A stretch of 54,425 bases of DNA from Candidatus Melainabacteria bacterium (GTDB taxonomy: Bacteria > Cyanobacteriota > Vampirovibrionia > Obscuribacterales > Obscuribacteraceae). Each line of letters begins with the position of its first letter. The stretch's first letter is position 1. A program made the position numbers and the translations under genes. Shown here piece after piece: positions 36,275-44,766 of the stretch. The stretch is from NCBI GenBank assembly GCA_020853845.1, contig JADYYD010000266.1, positions 1 to 54,425 on the forward strand, given 5' to 3'. The notes under the pieces were generated by a model. That model made no database searches and was not told the DNA's origin. It saw nothing but the letters and a program-made list of their open reading frames with translations.

Positions 36275-37546
36275 TTATTGACCGTTCGTCTTCAAAACCT
36301 GTCCATGAACTTTGCCCTTGCCCGAAGACAGAATACTGGCGTCGGTTTCCGGCTCTCCGCTGAAGTCCTGTTTGAACTCGGCGAGGAATTGATCTCCGGG
36401 TTTCACAACCGCTTCCTGTCCTTTGATAATCGAATCGGCAATCAAAAATCCGCCCGGCATTCCGGCGATTAATCCCATGCCGAAACCTTTGAGTCTTCTG
36501 TGGCGAACATTTTTTCCGACCGGATGCAAGAATGCAAACGACGGATTGACTGCGCCTGCAACACCGTAAGCCAGAGGCACGATGCCGAAACTAAACACGC
36601 CGCCGGCGGACGCGGCTCCACGAATGGCCAGGTGAGCGGCTTGATGTTTGAGCTGAGTAGAAAGCGGGGCCGCCAATTCACCGTTGTGGTTGACACCCAG
36701 AACACGGCCTTCGTTCACGTTTTTGACCACGCGGGCTTGACGTGCCGGTGCGGCTGCGAGCGGCAAATGCTCCCCGTTTTCAGTTACGATTTCGTAAAAA
36801 TTAAGGCCAATCGCGCCATTGGCTCTCATCCATCTTTTTGTAGAAAGTTCCGCGTGAAGAATTCTGCGAGCGGGTTCTGCGGAGCTGACTCGACCGATTA
36901 CTTTGCTTCCAGCTTTGGCTACAACTCTTCCGCCGACTACAAGGTCTTTGTTCAAACGACCCTCTACAGGATCGTTCACCTTGGCGGTATGACTGTTGTG
37001 GCTCGATATGACTGAGATGCTGAAACGAGCGCCGGCGCAGATTTTGGTCGTGCCGTTGGCATCGGTGGTCTCAGTCTGGAATGCTTCATCTTTTAAGACC
37101 TCGGTTTCTTTTTCGAGATCGTTATCGACAATCAAAATATTGGAGTCGGAAAAATCCGAAGTGGCGCAAGGCAGTGTTGCCAGAGCGAGGGTTCTCGGCG
37201 CTGAGGGCGCTTCCACTTTTTTGGGCGCCGAAATCGGCTGATCGACTCGCAATTGGAATCCGGTGCCTGGCACCGGCGCATGCTTCGGCGCAATCGCAGG
37301 TGACGCTTTGCTCACCGATGGCGTCTGGTCCCAACCCTGAGGAGTGTCAACCGCCGACTTCGTTGCACTTTCTTTCTCGGTGCCCTGTGCCGACAAATCA
37401 ATTGGTCCATCAATTGATATAGACAAATTGTTTCCGGGTCCCAGATTCATAGAAGTCGGCTCCATCGCCATAACCGGCACCGATGAAGCGACCAGGGTCT
37501 GAACAAAAAGGCACGAAAGTAGTGCCCGCTTAAAACGGGTCGACAT
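36275..37546 (-). CDS. Secreted protein of unknown function
   Basis: Encodes 423 residues with a signal peptide (about 1-27, ending VMA). A Ser/Pro/Ala-rich region to about 150 is followed by a beta-rich domain (ISVISSHNSHTAKVNDPVEG, then VVGGRVVAKAGSKVIGRVSSAEPARR). This resembles the barrel segment seen in TrbI-like and outer-envelope proteins. A Gly-rich hydrophobic stretch near 350-375 (GLIAGMPGGFLI) may be membrane-active. The function is not recognised. Preceded by a 262-base promoter-bearing gap. Confidence 0.75.
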   Translation of the reverse strand: MSTRFKRALLSCLFVQTLVASSVPVMAMEPTSMNLGPGNNLSISIDGPIDLSAQGTEKESATKSAVDTPQGWDQTPSVSKASPAIAPKHAPVPGTGFQLRVDQPISAPKKVEAPSAPRTLALATLPCATSDFSDSNILIVDNDLEKETEVLKDEAFQTETTDANGTTKICAGARFSISVISSHNSHTAKVNDPVEGRLNKDLVVGGRVVAKAGSKVIGRVSSAEPARRILHAELSTKRWMRANGAIGLNFYEIVTENGEHLPLAAAPARQARVVKNVNEGRVLGVNHNGELAAPLSTQLKHQAAHLAIRGAASAGGVFSFGIVPLAYGVAGAVNPSFAFLHPVGKNVRHRRLKGFGMGLIAGMPGGFLIADSIIKGQEAVVKPGDQFLAEFKQDFSGEPETDASILSSGKGKVHGQVLKTNGQ

Positions 37547-37808
37547 AGAAGCCTCCTAAAAACAAACGGAAGTTTAGAGCGAGTGGTGAAGACCACTCAC
37601 AACATTGGTATAAACGTCAAACGCAATTCGCTGTTTCTTCTATGCACATGAATCACGAACCCAAAACGCTTGGCAAGCCATATTTCATCACTTGACTACA
37701 TCCGGCATTGCCACGTGCTTGCGTCAGTGCGAACGACAATGAACGCGCCCAAAAGTTCCCCATTATTTTTGCCACCATATACAGTGGCGCCATGCGGCCG
37801 GCTTAGTA

Positions 37809-38531
37809 TTAGAAACCGCTGTCGGCAGGCTTACTTTGCGGCACTTGCTGCCCACTGTTCCGTCCGCCGCGCCGGGGGCGAGGCGGCGGTTGCGAAACGG
37901 GTTCTTCCACTTGTTGCTGCGGCGGCGGTGCTTCTTCACCGCTGCTGACTATTTCGGCAGAAAGTATTCCGTCGCCGCGCTGTATGGAATAAACAGTATT
38001 CATCCCCTGCACTACGCCGCCGAATATTGCATAGTTCCCATCAAGAAAACGCGACTGTTTCTTGGTTATGTAGAACTGGCAGCTTGCCGAATTGCGATCC
38101 TGGGTGCGCGCCATAGCCACAACACCGGGACCGCTGTGCGAGAGATTGCGATTGATCTCGAGTCTCAGACGTCTGACCTGGCCGGACTCATGAACGAAAA
38201 CACCATTGGGATTACCACCCGGACCTCCACCCTGAATGCAAAAGTCCTCCACCCGGTGAAAAGCGGAGCCGCTGTAAAATCCGCGCTGAACGAGATCGAG
38301 AAATGCGCCGGCCGTGTTGGGAACCATGTTGACGAAAATCCGAATATAGATAGGACCTTTAGTCGTGTTCAAACAAACCACCGGATCTGCGGCAAATGCA
38401 GGAAGAGCGGTTTGAAAGAAGGAAACCGAAGCAAGCGCCGACGACAGAATTGTCAACTGGAGCGCTCGCGGGAGAAAAGCCGAAATCCCTACCTGGTTCT
38501 GGGTTTGCATAGTTTGAAAAGCCTTTTGCAT
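37809..38531 (-). CDS. Secreted cyclophilin-type peptidyl-prolyl isomerase
   Basis: Encodes 240 residues from ATG 38531; ATG 38510 is an alternative. A signal peptide (ending AFA about residue 48) precedes a cyclophilin domain: FHRVEDFCIQGGGPGGNPNG (active-site Arg, then Gln), VAMARTQDRNSASCQFYI and FAIFGG-type block. A Pro/Arg/Gln-rich tail of about 45 residues follows. It should assist folding of exported proteins. Confidence 0.9.
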   Translation of the reverse strand: MQKAFQTMQTQNQVGISAFLPRALQLTILSSALASVSFFQTALPAFAADPVVCLNTTKGPIYIRIFVNMVPNTAGAFLDLVQRGFYSGSAFHRVEDFCIQGGGPGGNPNGVFVHESGQVRRLRLEINRNLSHSGPGVVAMARTQDRNSASCQFYITKKQSRFLDGNYAIFGGVVQGMNTVYSIQRGDGILSAEIVSSGEEAPPPQQQVEEPVSQPPPRPRRGGRNSGQQVPQSKPADSGF

Positions 38532-38651
38532 GACGTTCCATATATATAGTACTTTGAACTCAAAAAATGAGCAGCAGCCAACGCGAGGTATAAAGTCTAT
38601 AGAATTAGTCAGACAAAAACGGCAACCCCTTCTCAATGAGTTTGAAACCCG

Positions 38652-39635
38652 ATGGCTTTATACGCTGATCTTCACCGGCATCTCGGAGGCGCACTTCATC
38701 CGAGAATCATCTACAAGTTCCTGCAATTGCAAGATCATGCAGTATTGAACTATTTCCCTGATTACGAGGGGTTCTACATGTGGTTTACGCGTCAGTGCAA
38801 AACGCTGACCGAGTTCGTCAAGATCCACACGCTGGTTGAAGAGTTGCAGAGCGCAAAACACTTGCCATACTTCTGCAAACGACTTTGCAGAGGCGCTTAC
38901 ACTTTTGAAAATTTGCAATATTTGGAATTACGATACAACCCATACTTTCGAACAGATCATTCTCAACCTCCCGAACGTCGTGTCGAGTTGATGCAGGAAA
39001 TCATCGAGATCATCTCTGCCAACGTAAGACCCGCTGACTATCCCATTACAGTGAAACAGATCCTCTGTTTGGATCGCCGTCTTCCGCAACATCTCAATGA
39101 AGCAATTCTCAAAGTTGCAAAAGATAACCTGGGACCAGTTGTGGGAATTGATCTCGCAGGTCCGGAGATTGATCCGGAAAAATATGACGTCTGGGTGAAT
39201 CTCTTGCGCAAGGCCAGATCCGACGGTCTGAAAACAACCTGCCACCTTGGCGAAACAAGTGCCGACAATGTCCACCCCGACTACTTTTCCGTCTTGGACA
39301 GAATCGGACACGGAATTCACATTCCTCTCTCGCGTCCCGATTTATTGAAAGAAGTTGCAAAACGACAAATCACTTTGGAGGTTTGCCCGACAAGCTACTT
39401 GCAGACTGGTGTGATAAAGGATCTCAGTGAACTGAAAGTAGTTTTCGAGCGCTGCAAGGAGTATGGAGTAGCGATTGCGATATGCACCGACAACCCAGGA
39501 CGAAATCCTGCGCCCTGCACGCTTCCAGGCGAATACGAAAGATTGATCGATCATGACGTGATCGATTTTGCTGATTTGCCTCAATTGCAAACGGAAGGTT
39601 TCCGATCGGCCTTCGGATTTGTCGGTCAGAGATAA
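38652..39635 (+). CDS. Adenosine/AMP deaminase-family hydrolase
   Basis: Encodes 327 residues of the metal-dependent amidohydrolase fold. Zinc ligands are the HxH of DLHRHLGG, His in TTCHLGET and Asp in CTDNPG; the catalytic Glu is in HLGET and another His in RIGHG. The substrate Asp of the usual TDDP is Asn here, which also occurs in some ADA relatives. Likely purine deamination; the substrate is unknown. The start has no strong ribosome site. Confidence 0.87.
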   Translation: MALYADLHRHLGGALHPRIIYKFLQLQDHAVLNYFPDYEGFYMWFTRQCKTLTEFVKIHTLVEELQSAKHLPYFCKRLCRGAYTFENLQYLELRYNPYFRTDHSQPPERRVELMQEIIEIISANVRPADYPITVKQILCLDRRLPQHLNEAILKVAKDNLGPVVGIDLAGPEIDPEKYDVWVNLLRKARSDGLKTTCHLGETSADNVHPDYFSVLDRIGHGIHIPLSRPDLLKEVAKRQITLEVCPTSYLQTGVIKDLSELKVVFERCKEYGVAIAICTDNPGRNPAPCTLPGEYERLIDHDVIDFADLPQLQTEGFRSAFGFVGQR

Positions 39636-40506
39636 TTTACGGTCAGTTTCTCTTTTTGGAAGCTGTGTTAGCGTTTACAAGAAATCCGCGCGGATCGATC
39701 TTGATCTCGCGGATTTCTCGCGTTTGCGTTTCCAGTTCGAAAACGCCAACCAGTTCATGCTTTTAGAAATTCGATGCGCGATGGAAAAAATCAAAGCAAT
39801 TTTTCCTTTGACCAAATGTTTCTGTTCACTTTCTCAGAATGTGTATATGCATGTTAAATACACCGCAGTTTTTTTCAAAGTCGGAAAAAACCTGATAAGA
39901 CAAACTCAAAAAGTGATCGCGAAGCGGTAATTCGAACTGTCGCAGCAAATGCATTTGGTCCGACTACAGTCAATGGAAAGCAGCTATTCATGCGCTTTTA
40001 TGCACATCGCTATTTGGTGCATGCAGCTATTTTTTTTGCTTGCCGATTTAGTTTTGAAAGAGGTCGAATTTCCAATTTTCGACTTCGATAGATCCGGCTC
40101 CGAAAAAAAATTGTTTCAAAACGCGAAAATTTTTTTTGCCTCCCCCGAACAGGGGGCCATCAGAGGTGGTGCCTATTTATAATTAGCCTGCAATGCGGGT
40201 TTCATTGAAATGAAACGCGGTTTTGTGCGGTGATTTTGTGTAATTCGATCACTTGCACGCGTCGATCCATATATTGCAATTTCGGCCAATAGAAAGTAAT
40301 GTATTAAACGTGTGGTGTGATTGATAGAGTGCAAATTGAAATCGAACTCAAATCAAATCGAAATCGAATTGAACTCTTAGTATCAATGGTGGCATAGGGT
40401 CCGACTCAAATAGAGACAGTGACACGGTTCTAAGCACAAAACTATTACCAGTCCAGTGCAAGGCAACTTTCCTAACCGCCATATCAAATTCTCGGGAGGA
40501 GAAAAA
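39636..40506. other. AT-rich gene-free interval upstream of H1-like gene
   Basis: This is 0.87 kb without a convincing gene. Long A and T runs are frequent. At 40337-40378 a short GAAATCGAAT/GAACTC-like sequence repeats imperfectly. Two open frames (39568-39930, 39949-40182) show unbiased, low-information residues and weak ribosome sites, so are not called. A 10-11 bp hairpin lies near its left end. Confidence 0.6.
39680..39718. terminator. Hairpin after deaminase gene
   Basis: AGAAATCCGCG and CGCGGATTTCT (39680-39690 and 39708-39718) are exact reverse complements with inner GATC pairing. It is 45 bases past the stop; the T tract is weak. Confidence 0.55.
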
Positions 40507-41073
40507 ATGGCAGCTAAACCTAAGAAGAGAAAAGCAGCAGCTAAGAAAGTAAATCCTGCTGCAGCTATGGCCGATGAAGCTGGCGCCGAAACCGCCAAGC
40601 CGAAGAAAGCCGCTAAGAAGAGAACTGCTAAGAAAGCAACAGCTAAGAAAGCAGCTCCTAAGAAAGCAGCTAAGAAGACTACTGCTAAGAAAGCAGCCCC
40701 TAAGAAGGCCGCTGCAAAGAAAGCTGCTCCTAAGAAAGCAGCTGCAAAGAAGCCTGCTAAGAAGGCTGCGCCGAAGAAAGCCGCTAAGAAGGCCGCTCCT
40801 AAGAAAGCAGCCAAAAAAGCAGCTCCTAAAAAAGCAGCAGCTAAGAAAACTACTGCTAAGAAAGCAGCTCCTAAAAAAGCAGCCGCTAAGAAAGCAGCCC
40901 CTAAGAAAAAAGCAGCAGCCAAAAAAGCACCAGCTAAGAAAGCTGCAGCCAAAAAGGCCCCTGCGAAGAAAGCCGGCGCCAAAAAGGCACCAGCAAAGAA
41001 GAAAACCGCCAGAAAGTCGTCAGCGAAAAAGAAAGTAGCTGCTCCGGCATCTACTGATGGTGGTATGGGCTAA
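40507..41073 (+). CDS. Histone H1-like Lys/Ala repeat protein
   Basis: Encodes 188 residues from ATG 40507 with a very strong ribosome site (GGGAGGAG, 40494-40501). After about 40 residues nearly the whole protein is [10 protein letters not shown]-type repeats, about a third lysine. This matches H1-like DNA-compacting proteins (Hc1, AlgP, cyanobacterial H1-like). Repeats are encoded by varied codons, so this is selection on protein and not recent tandem duplication. A strong terminator follows; it is a single-gene transcript. Confidence 0.9.
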   Translation: MAAKPKKRKAAAKKVNPAAAMADEAGAETAKPKKAAKKRTAKKATAKKAAPKKAAKKTTAKKAAPKKAAAKKAAPKKAAAKKPAKKAAPKKAAKKAAPKKAAKKAAPKKAAAKKTTAKKAAPKKAAAKKAAPKKKAAAKKAPAKKAAAKKAPAKKAGAKKAPAKKKTARKSSAKKKVAAPASTDGGMG

Positions 41074-41103
41074 GCTCAGGCTTCCGAAAGTACCTAATCC
41101 ATT

Positions 41104-41134
41104 GAGGCACTGGTTTTACCGGTGCCTCTTTTTT
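41104..41134 (+). terminator. Strong intrinsic terminator after H1-like gene
   Basis: GAGGCACTGG (41104-41113) and CCGGTGCCTC (41119-41128) form a 10-bp stem with one G-T pair and a TTTTA loop, followed by six T. Confidence 0.95.
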
Positions 41135-41164
41135 ATTACCAGCCGATAATATTTTACGCGAGCA

Positions 41165-41848
41165 TCACGAACGCAAAAGTTCATGCCTGCGCAAAAACTG
41201 CAATGACTCGCTGAGCATGAGATCCAGCGAATTTAAAAGTTGATGATCATCATCGAGCACACGCAGATCAACGCTTTGATTCAGACCTGCAAAACGTTTG
41301 CTTTCTTCAATTGGAACCGTTGTGTCATTCACACCATGAAAAACCAGACATGGAAGATCAACTCTGATATCTTCCGTCTTCATTCGCTCGAGGTCTTGCG
41401 CGAAAGCATATCCCAATGGCATGAACGCATCGTGCGCATGGTGATAGAAAGAATGTTCTCCAGAATTCTTCCAGTTGTCGTATTCCTCCTGGTTGAGAAA
41501 TTCTTTCCAGCGCCTGGCGATACCAAAACCGGGAGCAAGTAGCACCAAAGCTTTGACTCTCTTTATGCGTTCAGACAAAAGCGATGCAAGCAAACCGCCC
41601 ATGCTCGATCCGATGAATACAATTGCAGAATCACCAGGAATTTGATCGATCTGATTCTCAACGAGTTCGATCTGTTTGGAAAGAGTCATTTCTTTGAATG
41701 ACGGAACATTCAAATCAGGCACTTCCACAGATACCCCGATTTCGTTGAGCATATTTTTGAAGCGCACTGCTTTCACCGAGGATGGTGACGAGCAAAATCC
41801 ATGCAGGTAGAAAACATCGAATGAAATTTGATCTGTTTGATTTTGCAT
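41165..41848 (-). CDS. Alpha/beta hydrolase, YqiA-type esterase
   Basis: Encodes 227 residues from ATG 41848. FYLHGFCSSPSS is the oxyanion strand, GSSMGG the nucleophile elbow Ser, VFHGVNDTTVP the Asp and DDHQL the His of the catalytic triad. The family includes YqiA-like short-chain esterases. No signal peptide. Divergent from the small secreted protein gene at 42041. Confidence 0.85.
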   Translation of the reverse strand: MQNQTDQISFDVFYLHGFCSSPSSVKAVRFKNMLNEIGVSVEVPDLNVPSFKEMTLSKQIELVENQIDQIPGDSAIVFIGSSMGGLLASLLSERIKRVKALVLLAPGFGIARRWKEFLNQEEYDNWKNSGEHSFYHHAHDAFMPLGYAFAQDLERMKTEDIRVDLPCLVFHGVNDTTVPIEESKRFAGLNQSVDLRVLDDDHQLLNSLDLMLSESLQFLRRHELLRS

Positions 41849-41968
41849 CGATGCTTCGCTCCCAATCCGGTCCACTGACAACCTTTGCGCTTTTGTACCT
41901 TTATATATGTATTTAGCCAGGCAAAATCGCGCCAGGGAAGTCAAATGTTAACGGTCAATAATAAGTCG

Positions 41969-41998
41969 TTGAATTGGTTAGCGGCTTATTGGTAAATA
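41969..41998 (+). promoter_or_regulatory. Promoter candidate for the RiPP-like locus
   Basis: TTGAAT (41969-41974) and TAAATA (41993-41998) are separated by 18 bases, 43 bases before the first small Cys gene. A CAATAA/TTATTG inverted pair overlaps it. Visual match only. Confidence 0.4.
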
Positions 41999-42040
41999 TT
42001 GAGCTGTTCAGGTGACACACAAGTCCAAAAGGAGTTAAGG

Positions 42041-42412
42041 ATGGAAAAGAAAAACAGAATCGATGCAGCATTGATTGCGGCAGTTGTAAGCCTTGTAGCA
42101 GCAGGTCCGGCCTTGGCAGAGACGAAAGAAGTCTCGAAATCCAGCACTACTACCGAAAAATCCACAAAAGTGACTGATAAAAAAGACTCTACAACCACCA
42201 GCACCAAAGTCAAAACCACGACTAAAGAAGATGGAAAAGAGCCTGTCACTACCGTAAAGGCCACGGAAAAGACCACCAAGAAATCGGGCAAAGAGTCCGC
42301 ATGCGGCAAAGGTTCTTGCGGAACAGACGAGAAAGGAGCCAAAGCGGCTTCCGATGCGCACAAGAAGGTAGAAACCACGACCACTACAAAAACCAAGACC
42401 GAAAAGAAATAG
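42041..42412 (+). CDS. Small secreted protein with ACGKGSCG motif, candidate MNIO RiPP precursor
   Basis: Encodes 123 residues from ATG 42041, with AAGGA upstream. A signal peptide (about 1-26, ending ALA) is followed by about 60 residues dominated by Thr and Lys. A single two-Cys motif, ACGKGSCG, contains Cys88 and Cys93, and a charged tail ends with Thr/Lys repeats. The signal peptide plus Lys/Thr linker matches the other small gene at 42598, so they are probably related. A short Cys/Gly/Lys core is reminiscent of HvfA-like precursors (EGKCG). Modification is inferred, not seen. Confidence 0.75.
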   Translation: MEKKNRIDAALIAAVVSLVAAGPALAETKEVSKSSTTTEKSTKVTDKKDSTTTSTKVKTTTKEDGKEPVTTVKATEKTTKKSGKESACGKGSCGTDEKGAKAASDAHKKVETTTTTKTKTEKK

Positions 42413-42479
42413 CGCTTCAATGTAAAGAAATTTGAAAGCAGTCATCCCGTGGTATTCCGGGGGATTGCGATTTTACACA

Positions 42480-42508
42480 GCCATTACATACAAATGGCAT
42501 TTTATTAA
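42480..42508 (+). terminator. Weak terminator candidate between the two small genes
   Basis: GCCATT (42480-42485) and AATGGC (42493-42498) with a 7-nt loop, followed by ATTTTATTAA. If real, the two precursor genes are separate transcripts. Confidence 0.4.
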
Positions 42509-42532
42509 TCCGTTTGACATAGGATGACCCAC

Positions 42533-42592
42533 ATGTGCCCATAAGCAGGGAGATTGGCTCCCTGGGGCTCATTGTCTAAACGTTCAGGGAGG
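42533..42592 (+). promoter_or_regulatory. Leader hairpin with alternative pairing to ribosome site
   Basis: CAGGGAG (42546-42552) pairs with CTCCCTG (42558-42564) over an ATTGG loop. GCCC (42537-42540) pairs with GGGC (42565-42568) across a 5-nt ATAAG bulge, and ATG/CAT extends it. The same CAGGGAG heptamer recurs at 42585-42591 as the Shine-Dalgarno of the 42598 gene. Thus the CTCCCTG strand can pair with either copy, the arrangement expected of a translational on/off switch. Confidence 0.55.
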
Positions 42593-42597
42593 ACAAC

Positions 42598-42921
42598 ATG
42601 CAAAAAACACAATTGGCAGCTGCTTTGGTAGCAGTACTCGGCCTTACCTTCAACAGCGCTGCACGTGCTGCTGATGAAACCACTACCGAAACCAAAGAAA
42701 CCACCAAGGTAGAAAAGAAGACCGAAAAGAGCACCAAGAAAGCTAAAGGTTCTAAAGGCTCTGAAGCTTCCTGCAAGGGCAAAGAAGGCTCCTGCAAAGG
42801 CAAAGAAGGATCTTGCAAAGGCAAAGAAAGCTCCTGCAAAGGCAAAGAAAGCTCTTGCAAAGGCAAAGAAAGCTCCTGCAAAGGCAAAGAGAGCTCCTGC
42901 AAAAGCAAAGAATCGAAGTAA
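42598..42921 (+). CDS. Secreted heptad-repeat Cys peptide, candidate MNIO RiPP precursor
   Basis: Encodes 107 residues with GGGAGG 5 bases upstream of ATG 42598. A signal peptide (about 1-25, ending ARA) and a Thr/Lys/Glu linker precede a C-terminal core of seven heptads: C-K-G-K-E-G-S twice, then C-K-G-K-E-S-S four times, then C-K-S-K-E-S-K. The cysteines are at 59, 66, 73, 80, 87, 94 and 101. The following genes encode a DUF692 oxidase and a DUF2063 protein, whose known substrates are Cys-rich secreted precursors. The core differs from the EGKCG type of HvfA. Alternatively the seven cysteines could bind metal unmodified. Confidence 0.88.
   Translation: MQKTQLAAALVAVLGLTFNSAARAADETTTETKETTKVEKKTEKSTKKAKGSKGSEASCKGKEGSCKGKEGSCKGKESSCKGKESSCKGKESSCKGKESSCKSKESK
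42772..42918 (+). repeat. Seven 21-bp tandem repeats encoding Cys heptads
   Basis: TGC codons begin at 42772, 42793, 42814, 42835, 42856, 42877 and 42898, exactly 21 bases apart. Units share the AAAGGCAAAGAA core with silent and G-to-S changes, so the array grew by in-frame duplication and is retained as protein. Confidence 0.95.
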
Positions 42922-43005
42922 AACGTAGCGCTCACTATTTGTGCGGCGCTATTTTTTCATCAACTTTTTGCCGGTCGTTTTCAGCTAAGGCTCACCTGAA
43001 AAGTT

Positions 43006-43971
43006 ATGCCTGACTTTCTAGACACGAAAAAGCGGCTACCCAATCTAGGCATTGGGTTAGGCTTGCGCAGAGAGTTAGCATCGCAAACACTGGAGAGCAG
43101 AGGCCGGATCGACTGGCTTGAGTTGGTGCCAGAAAACTATATGGGGCTAGGGGGAGCTTGCCGCGAACGGCTCGAGTCGGCGCGCGAAAAGTTCCCTCTA
43201 GTCACACATGGAATCAATCTATCAATCGGAAGCACGGATGACCTCAACAGTGAGTATTTGAGCAAGCTGAAAAAATTGCTCGATTTCGTTGACGCTCCCT
43301 GGTTTAGCGATCATCTCTGCTTCACGAGTTGCGACGGCATTTACATGCACGATCTCTTGCCTGTTCCCAGATCCAGGGAGGCAATTGATTTGATCGCAGA
43401 AAAAGTAAAACGGATACAAGGAACAATCGAACGTCCATTCTTGCTGGAAAATATTTCCTACTACATGAACGTTCCCGGCTGCGAAATGAATGATTCGCAA
43501 TTCCTGGCGCAAGTCGTTGAAAAAGCTGATTGCGGCTTGCTTCTCGATGTAAATAACGTTTACGTCAACAGCCTTAATCATCATTTCGATCCTTTCCAAT
43601 ATCTCGATCAAATTCCCCTGGAACGCACTGTTCAAATACATGTCGCCGGGCATAAGCAAGGATGCGAACACGTTATCGACACGCACGGTGCACCGGTTGT
43701 GGAACCTGTTTTCGAATTGCTTCAATACGTCCTGGAGCGCATTGATGCCAATGGCGTAATGCTGGAAAGAGACCAGAATTTCCCAGAATTCGAAGAGATT
43801 CTCAGTGAGGTCGATCGAATTCGCGAAATCAGCGCCGCCGCATCCGAATTGAAGGCACAGGGCAAAGCGCCGAAATCAGCATCTGCAATTAAACAGTTGG
43901 AGCGCAAACAACCGACGGTGAGCAGAAAAGAACTGGCGGAGGTAAAACACGCTCGTGTCCTCTCTGCATGA
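43006..43971 (+). CDS. DUF692 multinuclear non-heme iron oxidase (MNIO, BufB/HvfB type)
   Basis: Encodes 321 residues with a TIM-barrel pattern. Candidate iron ligands in order: Glu43 (VPENY), His68 (THGINLSIGS), His103 (SDHLCF), Glu148 (LLENI), Asp181 with Asn183/184 (LLLDVNNVYVN), His212 and His216 (HVAGH), Asp225 and His227 (DTHG), Glu254 (LERD). This is the set of the MNIO family, which includes MbnB, BufB and HvfB and modifies Cys residues of peptides (oxazolone/thioamide or thiooxazole). The gene starts 84 bases after the heptad gene and overlaps its DUF2063 partner. Its substrate is inferred to be the upstream peptides. Confidence 0.95.
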   Translation: MPDFLDTKKRLPNLGIGLGLRRELASQTLESRGRIDWLELVPENYMGLGGACRERLESAREKFPLVTHGINLSIGSTDDLNSEYLSKLKKLLDFVDAPWFSDHLCFTSCDGIYMHDLLPVPRSREAIDLIAEKVKRIQGTIERPFLLENISYYMNVPGCEMNDSQFLAQVVEKADCGLLLDVNNVYVNSLNHHFDPFQYLDQIPLERTVQIHVAGHKQGCEHVIDTHGAPVVEPVFELLQYVLERIDANGVMLERDQNFPEFEEILSEVDRIREISAAASELKAQGKAPKSASAIKQLERKQPTVSRKELAEVKHARVLSA

Positions 43972-44761
43972 AATAGAACGCACTTTAACTTCGATTTGGA
44001 TGGAGAAACAGCCAGTTGAAAGCGCTCAGTCTTTGAGCTGTATCGTTGAAGGCGAACAATTCGATGAAAATGGAGCGCGACTTTACGCTCGCTTGATCGG
44101 CTATGGGCACAGCGATGTCCTCAGTTCAATTTATCCATACTGCCAAAAGGTTCTGAATCGCAGTTGGGAAAAGACTCTCAAACAATACGTGCAGAGTTTT
44201 CCGCCCGATCATTTCCATTTGAACAGCTCAGCAAGAAGATTTCCGCAGTTTCTCAAAGAGCAGTGCAAAGAAATTCTGGACAAACATCCATATCTTGCAG
44301 AATTGGCTGACTATGAATGGCTCGAGATGGAGCTTCTGGAAGCCGATACTAAAATCAGCGTCAGCGAAAAAACACCGCTGCAAGATCCTAGTGTGTTCGT
44401 TTCGCTCGGTCCTATCTTGAATCAAACTCTCCAGATCCGCACTTATGAGTTCCCCATTCAAGAAATTGTCGATTTGATTGAAAGCGGCAAAGGTTTTCGC
44501 AAAAAATTCAAACCGAAACAGTCTCATGTCGCCATGTACAGAGACCCGTTCAGCCATAGAGTAAGAATCGTCGATATCGATGACAATGCCCGCATATTGC
44601 TGTCGGAATCCGGCCATCTTTCGTACGGCGATCTGGCTCGTCGAGCCGTCGAACTCAATCCGGAAAGAGATCCGCAAAAGACCGTTGCGGATGTTATCGA
44701 GCTTGTCGAATATTTCCATGAGATCAATTTATTTGTTGGTGACATAAAAATAGGGGCTTAA
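43955..44761 (+). CDS. DUF2063 RiPP partner protein (BufC/HvfC type)
   Basis: Encodes 268 residues from GTG 43955, overlapping the MNIO gene by 17 bases. The N-terminal region (about 8-100, GARLYARLIGYGHSDVLSSIYP, parts ARLYARLIGYG and HSDVLSSIYP) is the DNA-binding-like DUF2063 domain; the C-terminus (about 170-265) is winged-helix-like and ends near LFVGDIKIGA. In known systems this protein binds the leader and delivers the peptide to the MNIO enzyme. Strict overlap indicates coupled translation. Confidence 0.92.
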   Translation: MSSLHEIERTLTSIWMEKQPVESAQSLSCIVEGEQFDENGARLYARLIGYGHSDVLSSIYPYCQKVLNRSWEKTLKQYVQSFPPDHFHLNSSARRFPQFLKEQCKEILDKHPYLAELADYEWLEMELLEADTKISVSEKTPLQDPSVFVSLGPILNQTLQIRTYEFPIQEIVDLIESGKGFRKKFKPKQSHVAMYRDPFSHRVRIVDIDDNARILLSESGHLSYGDLARRAVELNPERDPQKTVADVIELVEYFHEINLFVGDIKIGA

Positions 44762-44766
44762 ATTTC

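Noticed and set aside
40142-40157. CCCCC/GGGGG hairpin in the gene-free interval
   Set aside because: Five pairs and no T tract after it on either strand; too short to call a terminator.
39568-40182. Two small rightward frames (39568-39930 and 39949-40182)
   Set aside because: The first overlaps the deaminase in another frame; neither shows family signs or a good ribosome site.
40383-40982. Frames on both strands over the H1-like repeat (Ala/Phe-rich and Leu/Arg-rich)
   Set aside because: Artefacts of the Lys/Ala codon repeat; only the frame from 40507 has the strong ribosome site and sensible composition.
42772-42918. CRISPR-like interpretation of the 21-bp repeats
   Set aside because: Repeats are contiguous and in frame within a gene, with no spacers.
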